Source: Candidatus Aminicenantota bacterium
Lineage (GTDB): Bacteria > Acidobacteriota > Aminicenantia > UBA2199
Length of the DNA stretch: 9,130 nt
Reading direction: 5' to 3'
Assembly: GCA_030671465.1 (NCBI GenBank)
Contig: DAOVIP010000048.1
Location: forward strand, 1-9,130
The notes under the pieces are model-generated. The model did no database searches and was not told the DNA's origin. It worked only from the letters and a program-made list of their open reading frames with translations. The translations under genes and the position numbers were made by a program. Of this stretch, positions 1 to 5,983 are shown piece by piece (within the stretch, counting starts at the first letter, position 1; every line of letters begins with the position of its first letter).

Positions 1-1962
1 AATGGCCTGGCGCTGCTTGTTCATCACATCATCATATTCCAGAAGGTGCTTTCGGATAGAAAAGTTTTGACTTTCAATTTGCTTCTGGGCATTCTCAATG
101 GCTCTCGAAACCAGGTTGTTTTCAATGGGGACACCGTTGCTCATTCCCGCCCTGACCAGCAGGCCCTTGATCCGGTCGGTTCCCAGGATTTTCATCAGGT
201 CGTCTTCCAGGGAAATATAGAATCTCGAGGAACCGGGATCTCCCTGCCGGCCGGATCTCCCTCGCAATTGATTGTCGATCCGTCTGGCCTCATGTCTCTC
301 GGTTCCCAAAATATGCACTCCTCCTAATTGGATAACTGCTTCATGTTCTTTTTTGACCTGATCCTGGATTTCCTTCTGCAACTGTTCTTTGATCACTTCG
401 GGAGCTGTGTCAGTGGAATAGTTCTTTTTCTTTAAAGCTTCCCGCAAAAGGGCTTCGGGATTACCTCCCAGCAATATATCGGTTCCCCGCCCCGCCATAT
501 TGGTGGCCAGGGTAACCGAACCGATTCTTCCGGCCTGGGCAACGATTTCCGCTTCGCTTTCATGGTATTTGGCATTCAGGACCACATGGGGGATCTTTTG
601 CCGCCTCAATCTTCTGCTCAATAATTCCGAGTTTTCGATGGAAATAGTCCCCACCAGTGCAGGCTGCCCCTTTTGGTGAAGTTCTCTGATCTCATTGACA
701 ACCGCATCCCACTTTTCCTCTTTGCTGCCGTAAATGACATCCGGGTATCCCGTTCTGATCAGGGTTTGATTGGTGGGAATTTCAATAGTATCGAGATTGT
801 ATATGGAGGCGAATTCGGCTGCTTCTGTCATGGCCGTGCCGGTCATACCCGCCATTTTTTCATACATCCGGAAGTAGTTTTGAAAGGTAATGGTGGCCAG
901 GGTTTGATATTCCTTTTCTATTTTTACATTTTCCTTGGCTTCCAGGGCCTGGTGAAGACCATCGGAATACCTTCTTCCCGGCATCACCCTTCCGGTAAAC
1001 TCATCGACGATCAGCACCTGCCCCTCTTTCAGGAGATAGTCCACATCGCTTCGGAAGAGCAGATGGGCCTTGAGGGCCTGGAATATCTGATGGAGGGTGT
1101 CCATATTGGACAGGTCATAGAGATTTTCTATTTTAAAGAATCTTTCCGCTTCCTCGATTCCTTTTTCGGTGAGCACCACAGTCCTGGATTTTTCATCCAG
1201 TTCATAATTGGTAGGGTCACTTTTGGCCCGCTTTACAAAGTCATTAACCGTATAGTAAAAAGAAGTGGATTCCTCGGTGGGGCCGGAGATGATCAACGGG
1301 GTTCTGGCTTCATCAATGAGAATGGAGTCAACCTCATCAACAATGGCGAAGTTGAATTCCCTCTGTACCAGGGAATCGACCTCGAATTTCATATTATCCC
1401 TCAGGAAATCGAAGCCGAATTCATTATTGGTCCCGTAGGTGATATCACAACCATAGGCCTGTTTTCTCAGCGTTTCATCCATGTCGTGCTGGAGGGTGCC
1501 CACGGTTAAGCCCAGAGATTTATATATCCCGCCCATCCATTCGGTATCCCGCTTGGCCAGGTAATCATTAACGGTTACAATGTGTACGCCTTTTCCTTCC
1601 AGGGCATTCAGGTAGGAAGCCAGGGTGGCCACCAGGGTTTTACCCTCTCCGGTTTTCATTTCGGCAATTTTGCCCTGGTGCAGAACAATGCCCCCCATGA
1701 GTTGAACATCGAAATGCCTCATGTTCAGCACCCTTTTCCCGACTTCTCTGACCACGGCAAAGGCATCGATCAGGAGGTCATCCAGAGACTCGCCGTTTGA
1801 TATCCGCTCTCTGAAGGTGTCGGTGTATGCCTTTAATTCCTCATCGGTATGGGATTCCATCCTGGCTTCCAGATCATTGATGGCTTCGATGGTTGGAATT
1901 ATCTTTTTCAACTCCCGCTCGTTACGGGTTCCGAAAATTTTATTTACCAGATATTTAATCAT
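1..1962 (-). CDS. secA: Protein translocase ATPase SecA, C-terminus cut by window edge
   Basis: SecA is the ATPase motor that pushes unfolded preproteins through the SecYEG channel. I translated the minus strand from the ATG at 1962-1960 ([20 protein letters not shown]) and found 654 codons open to base 1. Visible motifs are Walker A TGEGKT (residues 104-109), the [14 protein letters not shown] segment (177-190), Walker B DEVD (209-212) followed by [23 protein letters not shown] (370-377), NMAGRGTD (488-495), the [15 protein letters not shown] arginine-finger region (about 560-580) and [12 protein letters not shown] near the cut end. These cover both nucleotide-binding folds and the preprotein cross-linking region between them. 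The rest of the helical scaffold/wing domain and any zinc-binding tail, probably 180-250 residues, lie outside the window. The reading frame is intact. No Shine-Dalgarno precedes the ATG, and an extended -10 promoter lies 9 nt upstream, so the mRNA may be leaderless. It diverges from the M23 gene. Identification is essentially certain. Confidence 0.98.
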   Translation of the reverse strand, partial: MIKYLVNKIFGTRNERELKKIIPTIEAINDLEARMESHTDEELKAYTDTFRERISNGESLDDLLIDAFAVVREVGKRVLNMRHFDVQLMGGIVLHQGKIAEMKTGEGKTLVATLASYLNALEGKGVHIVTVNDYLAKRDTEWMGGIYKSLGLTVGTLQHDMDETLRKQAYGCDITYGTNNEFGFDFLRDNMKFEVDSLVQREFNFAIVDEVDSILIDEARTPLIISGPTEESTSFYYTVNDFVKRAKSDPTNYELDEKSRTVVLTEKGIEEAERFFKIENLYDLSNMDTLHQIFQALKAHLLFRSDVDYLLKEGQVLIVDEFTGRVMPGRRYSDGLHQALEAKENVKIEKEYQTLATITFQNYFRMYEKMAGMTGTAMTEAAEFASIYNLDTIEIPTNQTLIRTGYPDVIYGSKEEKWDAVVNEIRELHQKGQPALVGTISIENSELLSRRLRRQKIPHVVLNAKYHESEAEIVAQAGRIGSVTLATNMAGRGTDILLGGNPEALLREALKKKNYSTDTAPEVIKEQLQKEIQDQVKKEHEAVIQLGGVHILGTERHEARRIDNQLRGRSGRQGDPGSSRFYISLEDDLMKILGTDRIKGLLVRAGMSNGVPIENNLVSRAIENAQKQIESQNFSIRKHLLEYDDVMNKQRQAI

Positions 1963-1971
1963 ATTGGCTTT

Positions 1972-1999
1972 ATTATATCAGAAATCATATGGCAATCAA
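1972..1999 (-). promoter_or_regulatory. Promoter of secA (extended -10)
   Basis: Reading the minus strand, TTGATT (1999-1994) is followed after 16 bp by TATAAT (1977-1972), and a TGA directly before the -10 gives an extended -10. A start of transcription about 7 nt downstream would fall at about 1965, leaving only about 3 nt before the secA ATG at 1962. The match to the sigma-70 consensus is seen in the sequence. Promoter activity and the start point are inferred. Confidence 0.6.
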
Positions 2000-2008
2000 A
2001 ATGGCAAT
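1989..2008 (+). repeat. Short direct repeat between divergent promoters
   Basis: ATGGCAAT occurs twice, at 1989-1996 and 2001-2008, exactly 12 bp apart. The pair lies between the secA -10 and the M23-gene -35, and the first copy touches the secA -35. It could be a regulator site serving both promoters, but 8 bp in a short AT-rich gap can also recur by chance. Confidence 0.3.
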
Positions 2009-2010
2009 AT

Positions 2011-2039
2011 TTGCATGATTTCAGTTTTTGTTTTACAAT
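2011..2039 (+). promoter_or_regulatory. Promoter of the M23 endopeptidase gene
   Basis: TTGCAT (2011-2016) and TACAAT (2034-2039) are separated by the ideal 17 bp. The expected transcription start, about 2046, is 2 nt before the ATG at 2048, and no Shine-Dalgarno is present, so this gene too may be leaderless. The promoter also argues against the in-frame ATG at 2015, which lies inside it. Confidence 0.6.
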
Positions 2040-2047
2040 TGGTATCG

Positions 2048-3430
2048 ATGGATGTCTTCTGGATTCGCAACCGGGAAGATAGGGTGTTCAAGTTTTTCCT
2101 GGTCAAAATTCTGGTTATTTGCTTATTTTCTGTAATCCTGGTCTCTGATTATTCAGGCCGCGAAATTCCGGTTCTGAATTCAGTACCTGCAAACTCCGAG
2201 GGAATTTTTTTCAAACGATTGTTCTCAGCTTTGGAAAAGATACTGGCTTTGCGCAGCAATCCTTCACAGCATAAAATCGAAAACCGGGTCTTGAAGGGCG
2301 ATACCATTACCAAAATATTGGAACGGGAGGGAATCGAGTACAATGAGGCCTTCAGACTTTTTTTGGATGTCAGAGATGTATATGACCTGAAAAAAATCCG
2401 CCGGGGCCAAAAGTATTCACTGGTCTTCCAGGAAGGGCAACTGAAAACATTTTCATATGAAATTGATTCCCATCGATATTTAAAGGCGATCAGCGATAAG
2501 AACCGGAAATTTATCGGCCGTATAGAACGGATTTACTACCGGATAGAAAGAAAAATAATCCGGGGCATTATCGAAGATTCGCTTTATCTGAGTATTTTAA
2601 AACGAGGAGAGAGGGCCGACCTGGCAGATTTACTGGCTTCCCTGTTTGAATATGATATTGATTTTAACCGGGATATCCGTCAGGGAGATACTTTCACCGT
2701 TCTGGTTGAGAAGTGGTACCAAGGAAGCGAGTTTAACCATTATGGTCCCATCCTGGCCGCCCGGTTTTCCAACCGAGATAGAATAATTCATGTTCTGCGT
2801 TACACTGATCCCCAGGGGAAAACTGCCTATTACCATCCGGATGGACAGGCGGTACAAAAAATGTTTTTGAGATGTCCCCTTCCCTTTATGCGGGTGACTT
2901 CAAGATATGGGATCAGACGACATCCGGTGCTGGGATTTTCTGCCCGGCACAATGGGGTTGACCTGGCTGCACCGCCGGGCACCTTGATTCGGTCCACTTC
3001 CAGCGGAGTTATTTCTAAAACCGGGTATGAGCGAATAAAGGGTCGATATGTTATCATTCGCCATCCCAACCGCTATGCGACTCACTACTATCATTTGAAC
3101 CGTATCAAAACCGGGATCAGACCCGGAGTTTCGGTAATCCAGGGTCAAATCATCGGCTATGTGGGAAGAACCGGACGGGTAACCGGCTGGCATCTCCATT
3201 ACGGGATTCGTAAGAATGGCCGGTTTATAAACCCGCTCAATCTGAAATCCCCCAGCAAGAATCCGGTCAAAAAAGCATTCAGGCAGAATTTCGAGCAATA
3301 CGGTGCCGCCATGCTGTTTCTCTTATCCGGGAGCCGGATCCTGGATATTCCGGCCCGGCTGCAACGTTTTTATTGGGGTCTTGGCCAGGTCAATACGGTC
3401 CGGGTTTCCGAACCGGTGGTGGTTCATTAA
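2048..3430 (+). CDS. Membrane-anchored M23 murein endopeptidase, MepM/Csd3-like
   Basis: A 460-residue protein predicted to cleave peptidoglycan cross-links in the periplasm. Residues 1-15 are charged (MDVFWIRNREDR) and are followed by a hydrophobic anchor at about 16-33. Residues about 78-150 look like the LysM-like/OapA domain of this family (VLKGDTITKILEREGI, IRRGQKYSL). Residues about 160-265 resemble the second Csd3/MepM N-terminal domain (QGDTFTVLVEKW). The M23 domain spans about 283-397 and keeps the zinc and catalytic residues: H301 and D305 (HNGVD), H349 (HYYHL), and H382 and H384 (TGWHLHYG). An active enzyme is therefore expected. About 60 residues of unknown role follow. The open frame extends upstream to 1721, but that part is antisense to secA. 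I chose ATG 2048 because it gives a good signal anchor and sits just after the promoter. The gene ends inside the 3' end of the convergent thioredoxin-fold gene. Substrate specificity cannot be read from the sequence. Confidence 0.9.
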   Translation: MDVFWIRNREDRVFKFFLVKILVICLFSVILVSDYSGREIPVLNSVPANSEGIFFKRLFSALEKILALRSNPSQHKIENRVLKGDTITKILEREGIEYNEAFRLFLDVRDVYDLKKIRRGQKYSLVFQEGQLKTFSYEIDSHRYLKAISDKNRKFIGRIERIYYRIERKIIRGIIEDSLYLSILKRGERADLADLLASLFEYDIDFNRDIRQGDTFTVLVEKWYQGSEFNHYGPILAARFSNRDRIIHVLRYTDPQGKTAYYHPDGQAVQKMFLRCPLPFMRVTSRYGIRRHPVLGFSARHNGVDLAAPPGTLIRSTSSGVISKTGYERIKGRYVIIRHPNRYATHYYHLNRIKTGIRPGVSVIQGQIIGYVGRTGRVTGWHLHYGIRKNGRFINPLNLKSPSKNPVKKAFRQNFEQYGAAMLFLLSGSRILDIPARLQRFYWGLGQVNTVRVSEPVVVH

Positions 3431-4634
3431 ATTTAGTTCCCGGCATCAAAATTTTGATCTTTCGGGCCATGGCTTCAAATTTGTCAATCCCCAGCATGAA
3501 ATCCATGATCTGTCCCTCCTTATCAATCAGGAAAACAGTCGGGAAACCCAGGACTCCGAAATCATTCAGTGTTTTTGAGTCCTCTACCAGGGCGATGGGA
3601 AAAGTGGCCTTATGTCGGTTCAAAAGTTTTTTAATCAGCTCGATTTCATCTGGCCGGGAAACGGAAATTTTATGGTGAATGTCATCACTATAACGGCCGG
3701 TTAAGCGGGTGATGCCGATAAGCAAGAATTCACGGTGTTGATGTTGCTGAAATAATTTTTGTAGTTTCGGGAACAACTGCCGGCAGGGAAAGCATCCGGG
3801 AGACCAGAAATAGAAGAGTGTCACTTTGCCCTGCATTTTCTGTTTGCTTAATGATTCTGAGTTCAACCAGGTCGTGAATTTCATTTCCGATACAGGGATA
3901 TTGATCCGTTTCAGGACTTCCAGATAACAGCGTATGGTTCGTTCAGCCACATGGTTTAATGGTTGTTTCAGGACTTTTTCCAGGAATGCAATGGCCTTCC
4001 CGGGACCGGATCTCTCTTTTTCAATTTCGGCAAGATTGGTATAGATGCGACCGGCCTGGGACCCAAGTGAAATTTCTTTCCTGGCTGCTTTTAAAAATTT
4101 GTTCGAATACAGCCATCTGTCTTCCCTTTTTTTTGAATGAAGGGACAATTGATAGATAATTTGATAATAGTCCTTATTCGGGATGTACTTGCTCTCGATC
4201 GATTGAAAAACAGATAATGCCTCACTGACATTTTTCTTTTCCAATTGAGCCCTGACCTTTTCCAATGTGGCCTCCGGCGACAGGAGCGACTTTTTCTGGA
4301 TCAAGGCATCATAGATGACAAGTGATTGATCGGGTTGGCCTAGATCGAACCATATTTTGCCCCGGATTAATTCATTTTGATCGCTAGGGGTAAACTCATT
4401 CAATCTTTTTAATAAACTTCTCAGTTTTGTTTCACGGGTTTGATTTAACCGTTCATGCTCCCGATTGGATCGGACCTGGTTTAATCGGGAATAGTATGAT
4501 TTATTGATTGACTGGTATTCCTGGGCAGGGGAGCGGGAGGACTGATTTTGTGAGCATTGACTGAGGCTGAGCAGAAGACAAACATACAGGCCGCATATCC
4601 GGATCTTTGATTCCGTACGGGGCTTTTTTTTCAT
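3390..4634 (-). CDS. Exported TlpA/ResA-like thioredoxin-fold protein with helical N-terminal region
   Basis: A 414-residue protein. Residues about 11-27 form a hydrophobic export signal ending in LSLSQC. C27 could be a lipidation site, but Q at -1 is not a standard lipobox residue, so lipoprotein status is uncertain. Residues about 60-245 are helix-rich and look like degenerate TPR repeats (for example RGKIWFDLGQPDQSLVIYDA). The C-terminal domain, about 252-398, is a thioredoxin fold of the TlpA/AhpC-TSA type: an FYFWSPGCFPC strand and active site with C281 and C284, and a GFPTVFLID segment supplying the cis-proline P365. It should act as a thiol-disulfide reductase or isomerase outside the cytoplasm, with the helical part perhaps binding a partner. 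ATG 4634 follows an extended -10 by 14 nt, with no Shine-Dalgarno. The last 41 bp overlap the 3' end of the M23 gene. Fold and CxxC are clear; the substrate is unknown. Confidence 0.88.
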   Translation of the reverse strand: MKKKPRTESKIRICGLYVCLLLSLSQCSQNQSSRSPAQEYQSINKSYYSRLNQVRSNREHERLNQTRETKLRSLLKRLNEFTPSDQNELIRGKIWFDLGQPDQSLVIYDALIQKKSLLSPEATLEKVRAQLEKKNVSEALSVFQSIESKYIPNKDYYQIIYQLSLHSKKREDRWLYSNKFLKAARKEISLGSQAGRIYTNLAEIEKERSGPGKAIAFLEKVLKQPLNHVAERTIRCYLEVLKRINIPVSEMKFTTWLNSESLSKQKMQGKVTLFYFWSPGCFPCRQLFPKLQKLFQQHQHREFLLIGITRLTGRYSDDIHHKISVSRPDEIELIKKLLNRHKATFPIALVEDSKTLNDFGVLGFPTVFLIDKEGQIMDFMLGIDKFEAMARKIKILMPGTKFNEPPPVRKPGPY

Positions 4635-4648
4635 ATTTACTATTGAAT

Positions 4649-4657
4649 ATTATAACA
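4649..4657 (-). promoter_or_regulatory. Extended -10 promoter of the thioredoxin-fold gene
   Basis: On the minus strand TGT-TATAAT (4657-4649) is a perfect extended -10. No good -35 lies upstream, which fits an extended -10 promoter. The predicted transcription start, about 4642, would give a leader of about 8 nt. The surrounding AT-rich stretch (about 4641-4680) is shared with the divergent VWA promoter region. Confidence 0.5.
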
Positions 4658-4683
4658 TTAAAAAATATAATTTATTCATTGGG

Positions 4684-4712
4684 TTCATTATGAGGCGGGG
4701 AACTGATATAAA
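4684..4712 (+). promoter_or_regulatory. Candidate promoter of the VWA gene pair
   Basis: TGA-TATAAA at 4704-4712 is an extended -10, with a weak -35 (TTCATT, 4684-4689) 17 bp upstream. The preceding CTGATATAA is identical to that of the secA promoter. Transcription would start near 4719, giving a leader of about 71 nt before the ATG at 4790, unlike the very short leaders predicted for the neighbouring genes. Confidence 0.45.
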
Positions 4713-4727
4713 TGGGCCTGGCCGCAG

Positions 4728-4770
4728 ATGTGGATGCACATGGGGAATTTGGGCGGTTTGTCCGACAAAC
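4728..4770 (+). promoter_or_regulatory. Two small hairpins in the leader of the first VWA gene
   Basis: The predicted leader holds ATGTG/CACAT (4728-4732 with 4737-4741, 4-nt loop) and GTTTGT/ACAAAC (4756-4761 with 4765-4770, 3-nt loop). The second is followed by GG and five T residues and then directly by the Shine-Dalgarno. It resembles a weak terminator or a structure that could limit ribosome access. The stems are short, so a regulatory role is only a suggestion. Confidence 0.3.
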
Positions 4771-4777
4771 GGTTTTT

Positions 4778-4784
4778 AAGGAGG
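4778..4784 (+). promoter_or_regulatory. Strong ribosome binding site that sets the first VWA start
   Basis: AAGGAGG ends 5 nt before ATG 4790. The frame is open further upstream, with an ATG at 4712 that overlaps the -10 box. This site and the signal peptide that begins at 4790 fix the start at 4790. Confidence 0.85.
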
Positions 4785-4789
4785 CAATC

Positions 4790-5917
4790 ATGAAAAAGGG
4801 AAAAACATTTTTTGTTTTAATTGTGGTGCTGGTGATATTTTTGGGCTTGTTACCGGCCAGAGAGAAAAGTCGTCAATCTGTTATTCAGATGGTGATTCTG
4901 CTGGATACCAGCGGAAGCATGGAGGGATTGATTGAACAGGCCAAGACTCAGTTGTGGAAGATTGTCAATGAGATGGCCCTGGCCAAAAAGAACGGAAAAG
5001 TTCCCAGGCTACTGGTTGGTCTTTATGAATATGGTAAAAGCACGATCCCGGCCAGCGAAGGTTATCTGCGGATGCTTGTTCCCTTGAGTGAAGATCTGGA
5101 CCGGATATCCGAAGAACTTTTCAAGCTCAAGACCAATGGCGGCCAGGAGTACTGCGGAATAGTGATTCGGGCAGCGACCCGGGGATTGCAGTGGAGTCAG
5201 AACAACAGTGATTACAAAGTGGTCTTTATTGCCGGGAACGAACCCTTTACCCAAGGTGATGTGGATTACAAAACAGCCTGCCGGTCAGCCATTGAAAAAG
5301 GCATTGTGGTGAATACCATTTTTTGTGGTAATTATGAGCAGGGAATCAGAACATTCTGGAAAGACGGAGCCGATCTGGCGGATGGGAAATATATGAATAT
5401 TGACCAAAATCAAAAGATCGTTCATATTTCGGCACCCCAGGACAAAGCGATTGTCAAGCTGGGCCAGGAACTCAACCAGACCTATATTGCCTATGGAAAA
5501 GCCGGGAAGGGGAAAAAGGAACGGCAGAAACGGCAGGATAAAAATGCCCTGTCTGTGAATGAGGAAGTAATGGTACAGCGGTCGGTGGCCAAATCCTCTC
5601 CCCAGTATTCCAATGCCACCTGGGATATGGTGGATGCGGTAAAAGAGGGTAAGGTTAAGATCGAAGATATGAAAGAAGAGGATTTGCCTGAAGAACTGAA
5701 AAAAATGAATAAGCGAGAGCGAGTGGAATATGTGAATAAACTGAAAAAAAAGCGGGAGGATATTCAGACGAAAATCAATAAGTTGAACCGAGAGAGAGAA
5801 AAGTATGTGACCCAGAAACGCAAAGAAATTTCTGATGAATTGACGCTTGATGAGGTGCTGGTCAAGGTCATCAAGGAACAGGCCTCGAAAAAAAATTATA
5901 AGTTCGAAAAGAAATAA
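4790..5917 (+). CDS. Exported VWA-domain protein with charged, coiled-coil-like C-terminal domain
   Basis: A 375-residue protein. Residues 1-23 are a signal peptide (MKKGKTFFVL, then a hydrophobic core to about 21, with possible cleavage after LLPA). The VWA domain spans about 31-235 and begins with VILLDTSGSM, so the first metal-site motif D39-x-S41-x-S43 is intact. The other two usual motifs differ: where GGT is common there is NGGQE (116-120), and where a TDG-type motif is expected there is IAGNEP (147-152). Three cysteines, C122, C164 and C179, lie in the domain. Residues about 236-255 are a basic linker. Residues about 275-375 are highly charged, probably helical or coiled coil (KKMNKRERVEYVNKLKKKRE), and end in a conserved-looking TLDEVLVKVIKEQASKKN segment. 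I recognise this arrangement from exported VWA proteins of several phyla, but the function is not established. It is followed by a hairpin and then the VIT-VWA gene, probably co-transcribed. Confidence 0.87.
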   Translation: MKKGKTFFVLIVVLVIFLGLLPAREKSRQSVIQMVILLDTSGSMEGLIEQAKTQLWKIVNEMALAKKNGKVPRLLVGLYEYGKSTIPASEGYLRMLVPLSEDLDRISEELFKLKTNGGQEYCGIVIRAATRGLQWSQNNSDYKVVFIAGNEPFTQGDVDYKTACRSAIEKGIVVNTIFCGNYEQGIRTFWKDGADLADGKYMNIDQNQKIVHISAPQDKAIVKLGQELNQTYIAYGKAGKGKKERQKRQDKNALSVNEEVMVQRSVAKSSPQYSNATWDMVDAVKEGKVKIEDMKEEDLPEELKKMNKRERVEYVNKLKKKREDIQTKINKLNREREKYVTQKRKEISDELTLDEVLVKVIKEQASKKNYKFEKK

Positions 5918-5927
5918 GTTTCAGGAC

Positions 5928-5967
5928 CCGCAAAGGGACGCATATGTGCGTCCTTTGCGGATCTTTT
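5928..5967 (+). terminator. Strong hairpin between the two VWA genes, terminator-like
   Basis: Bases 5928-5942 pair with 5947-5960 to give a 14-bp stem with one bulged G (5935) and a 4-nt loop (5943-5946), followed by ATCTTTTAAT. The T run has only four consecutive bases, so termination may be partial. The hairpin starts 10 nt after the stop of the first VWA gene, and no promoter fits in the few bases between it and the next ribosome binding site. Partial termination or 3'-end protection of the upstream message would both explain it. Confidence 0.6.
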
Positions 5968-5983
5968 AATATAGGAGGGTACA

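Noticed and set aside
673..1509. Long plus-strand open frame of 278 codons
   Set aside because: It lies fully antisense to secA, whose minus-strand frame shows all family motifs. The plus-strand product has no recognisable domain or export signal.
1721..2047. Upstream extension of the M23 gene frame
   Set aside because: Most of it is antisense to the secA 5' end and the rest covers the promoter region. The signal anchor begins only after ATG 2048.
4712..4789. Earlier in-frame ATG for the first VWA gene
   Set aside because: It overlaps the -10 box, has no ribosome binding site, and would put 26 residues before a good signal peptide. AAGGAGG points to 4790.
5874..5902. Possible promoter at the end of the first VWA gene (TATAAG)
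   Set aside because: No acceptable -35 at 15-19 bp and no extended -10, so it does not explain expression of the second VWA gene.
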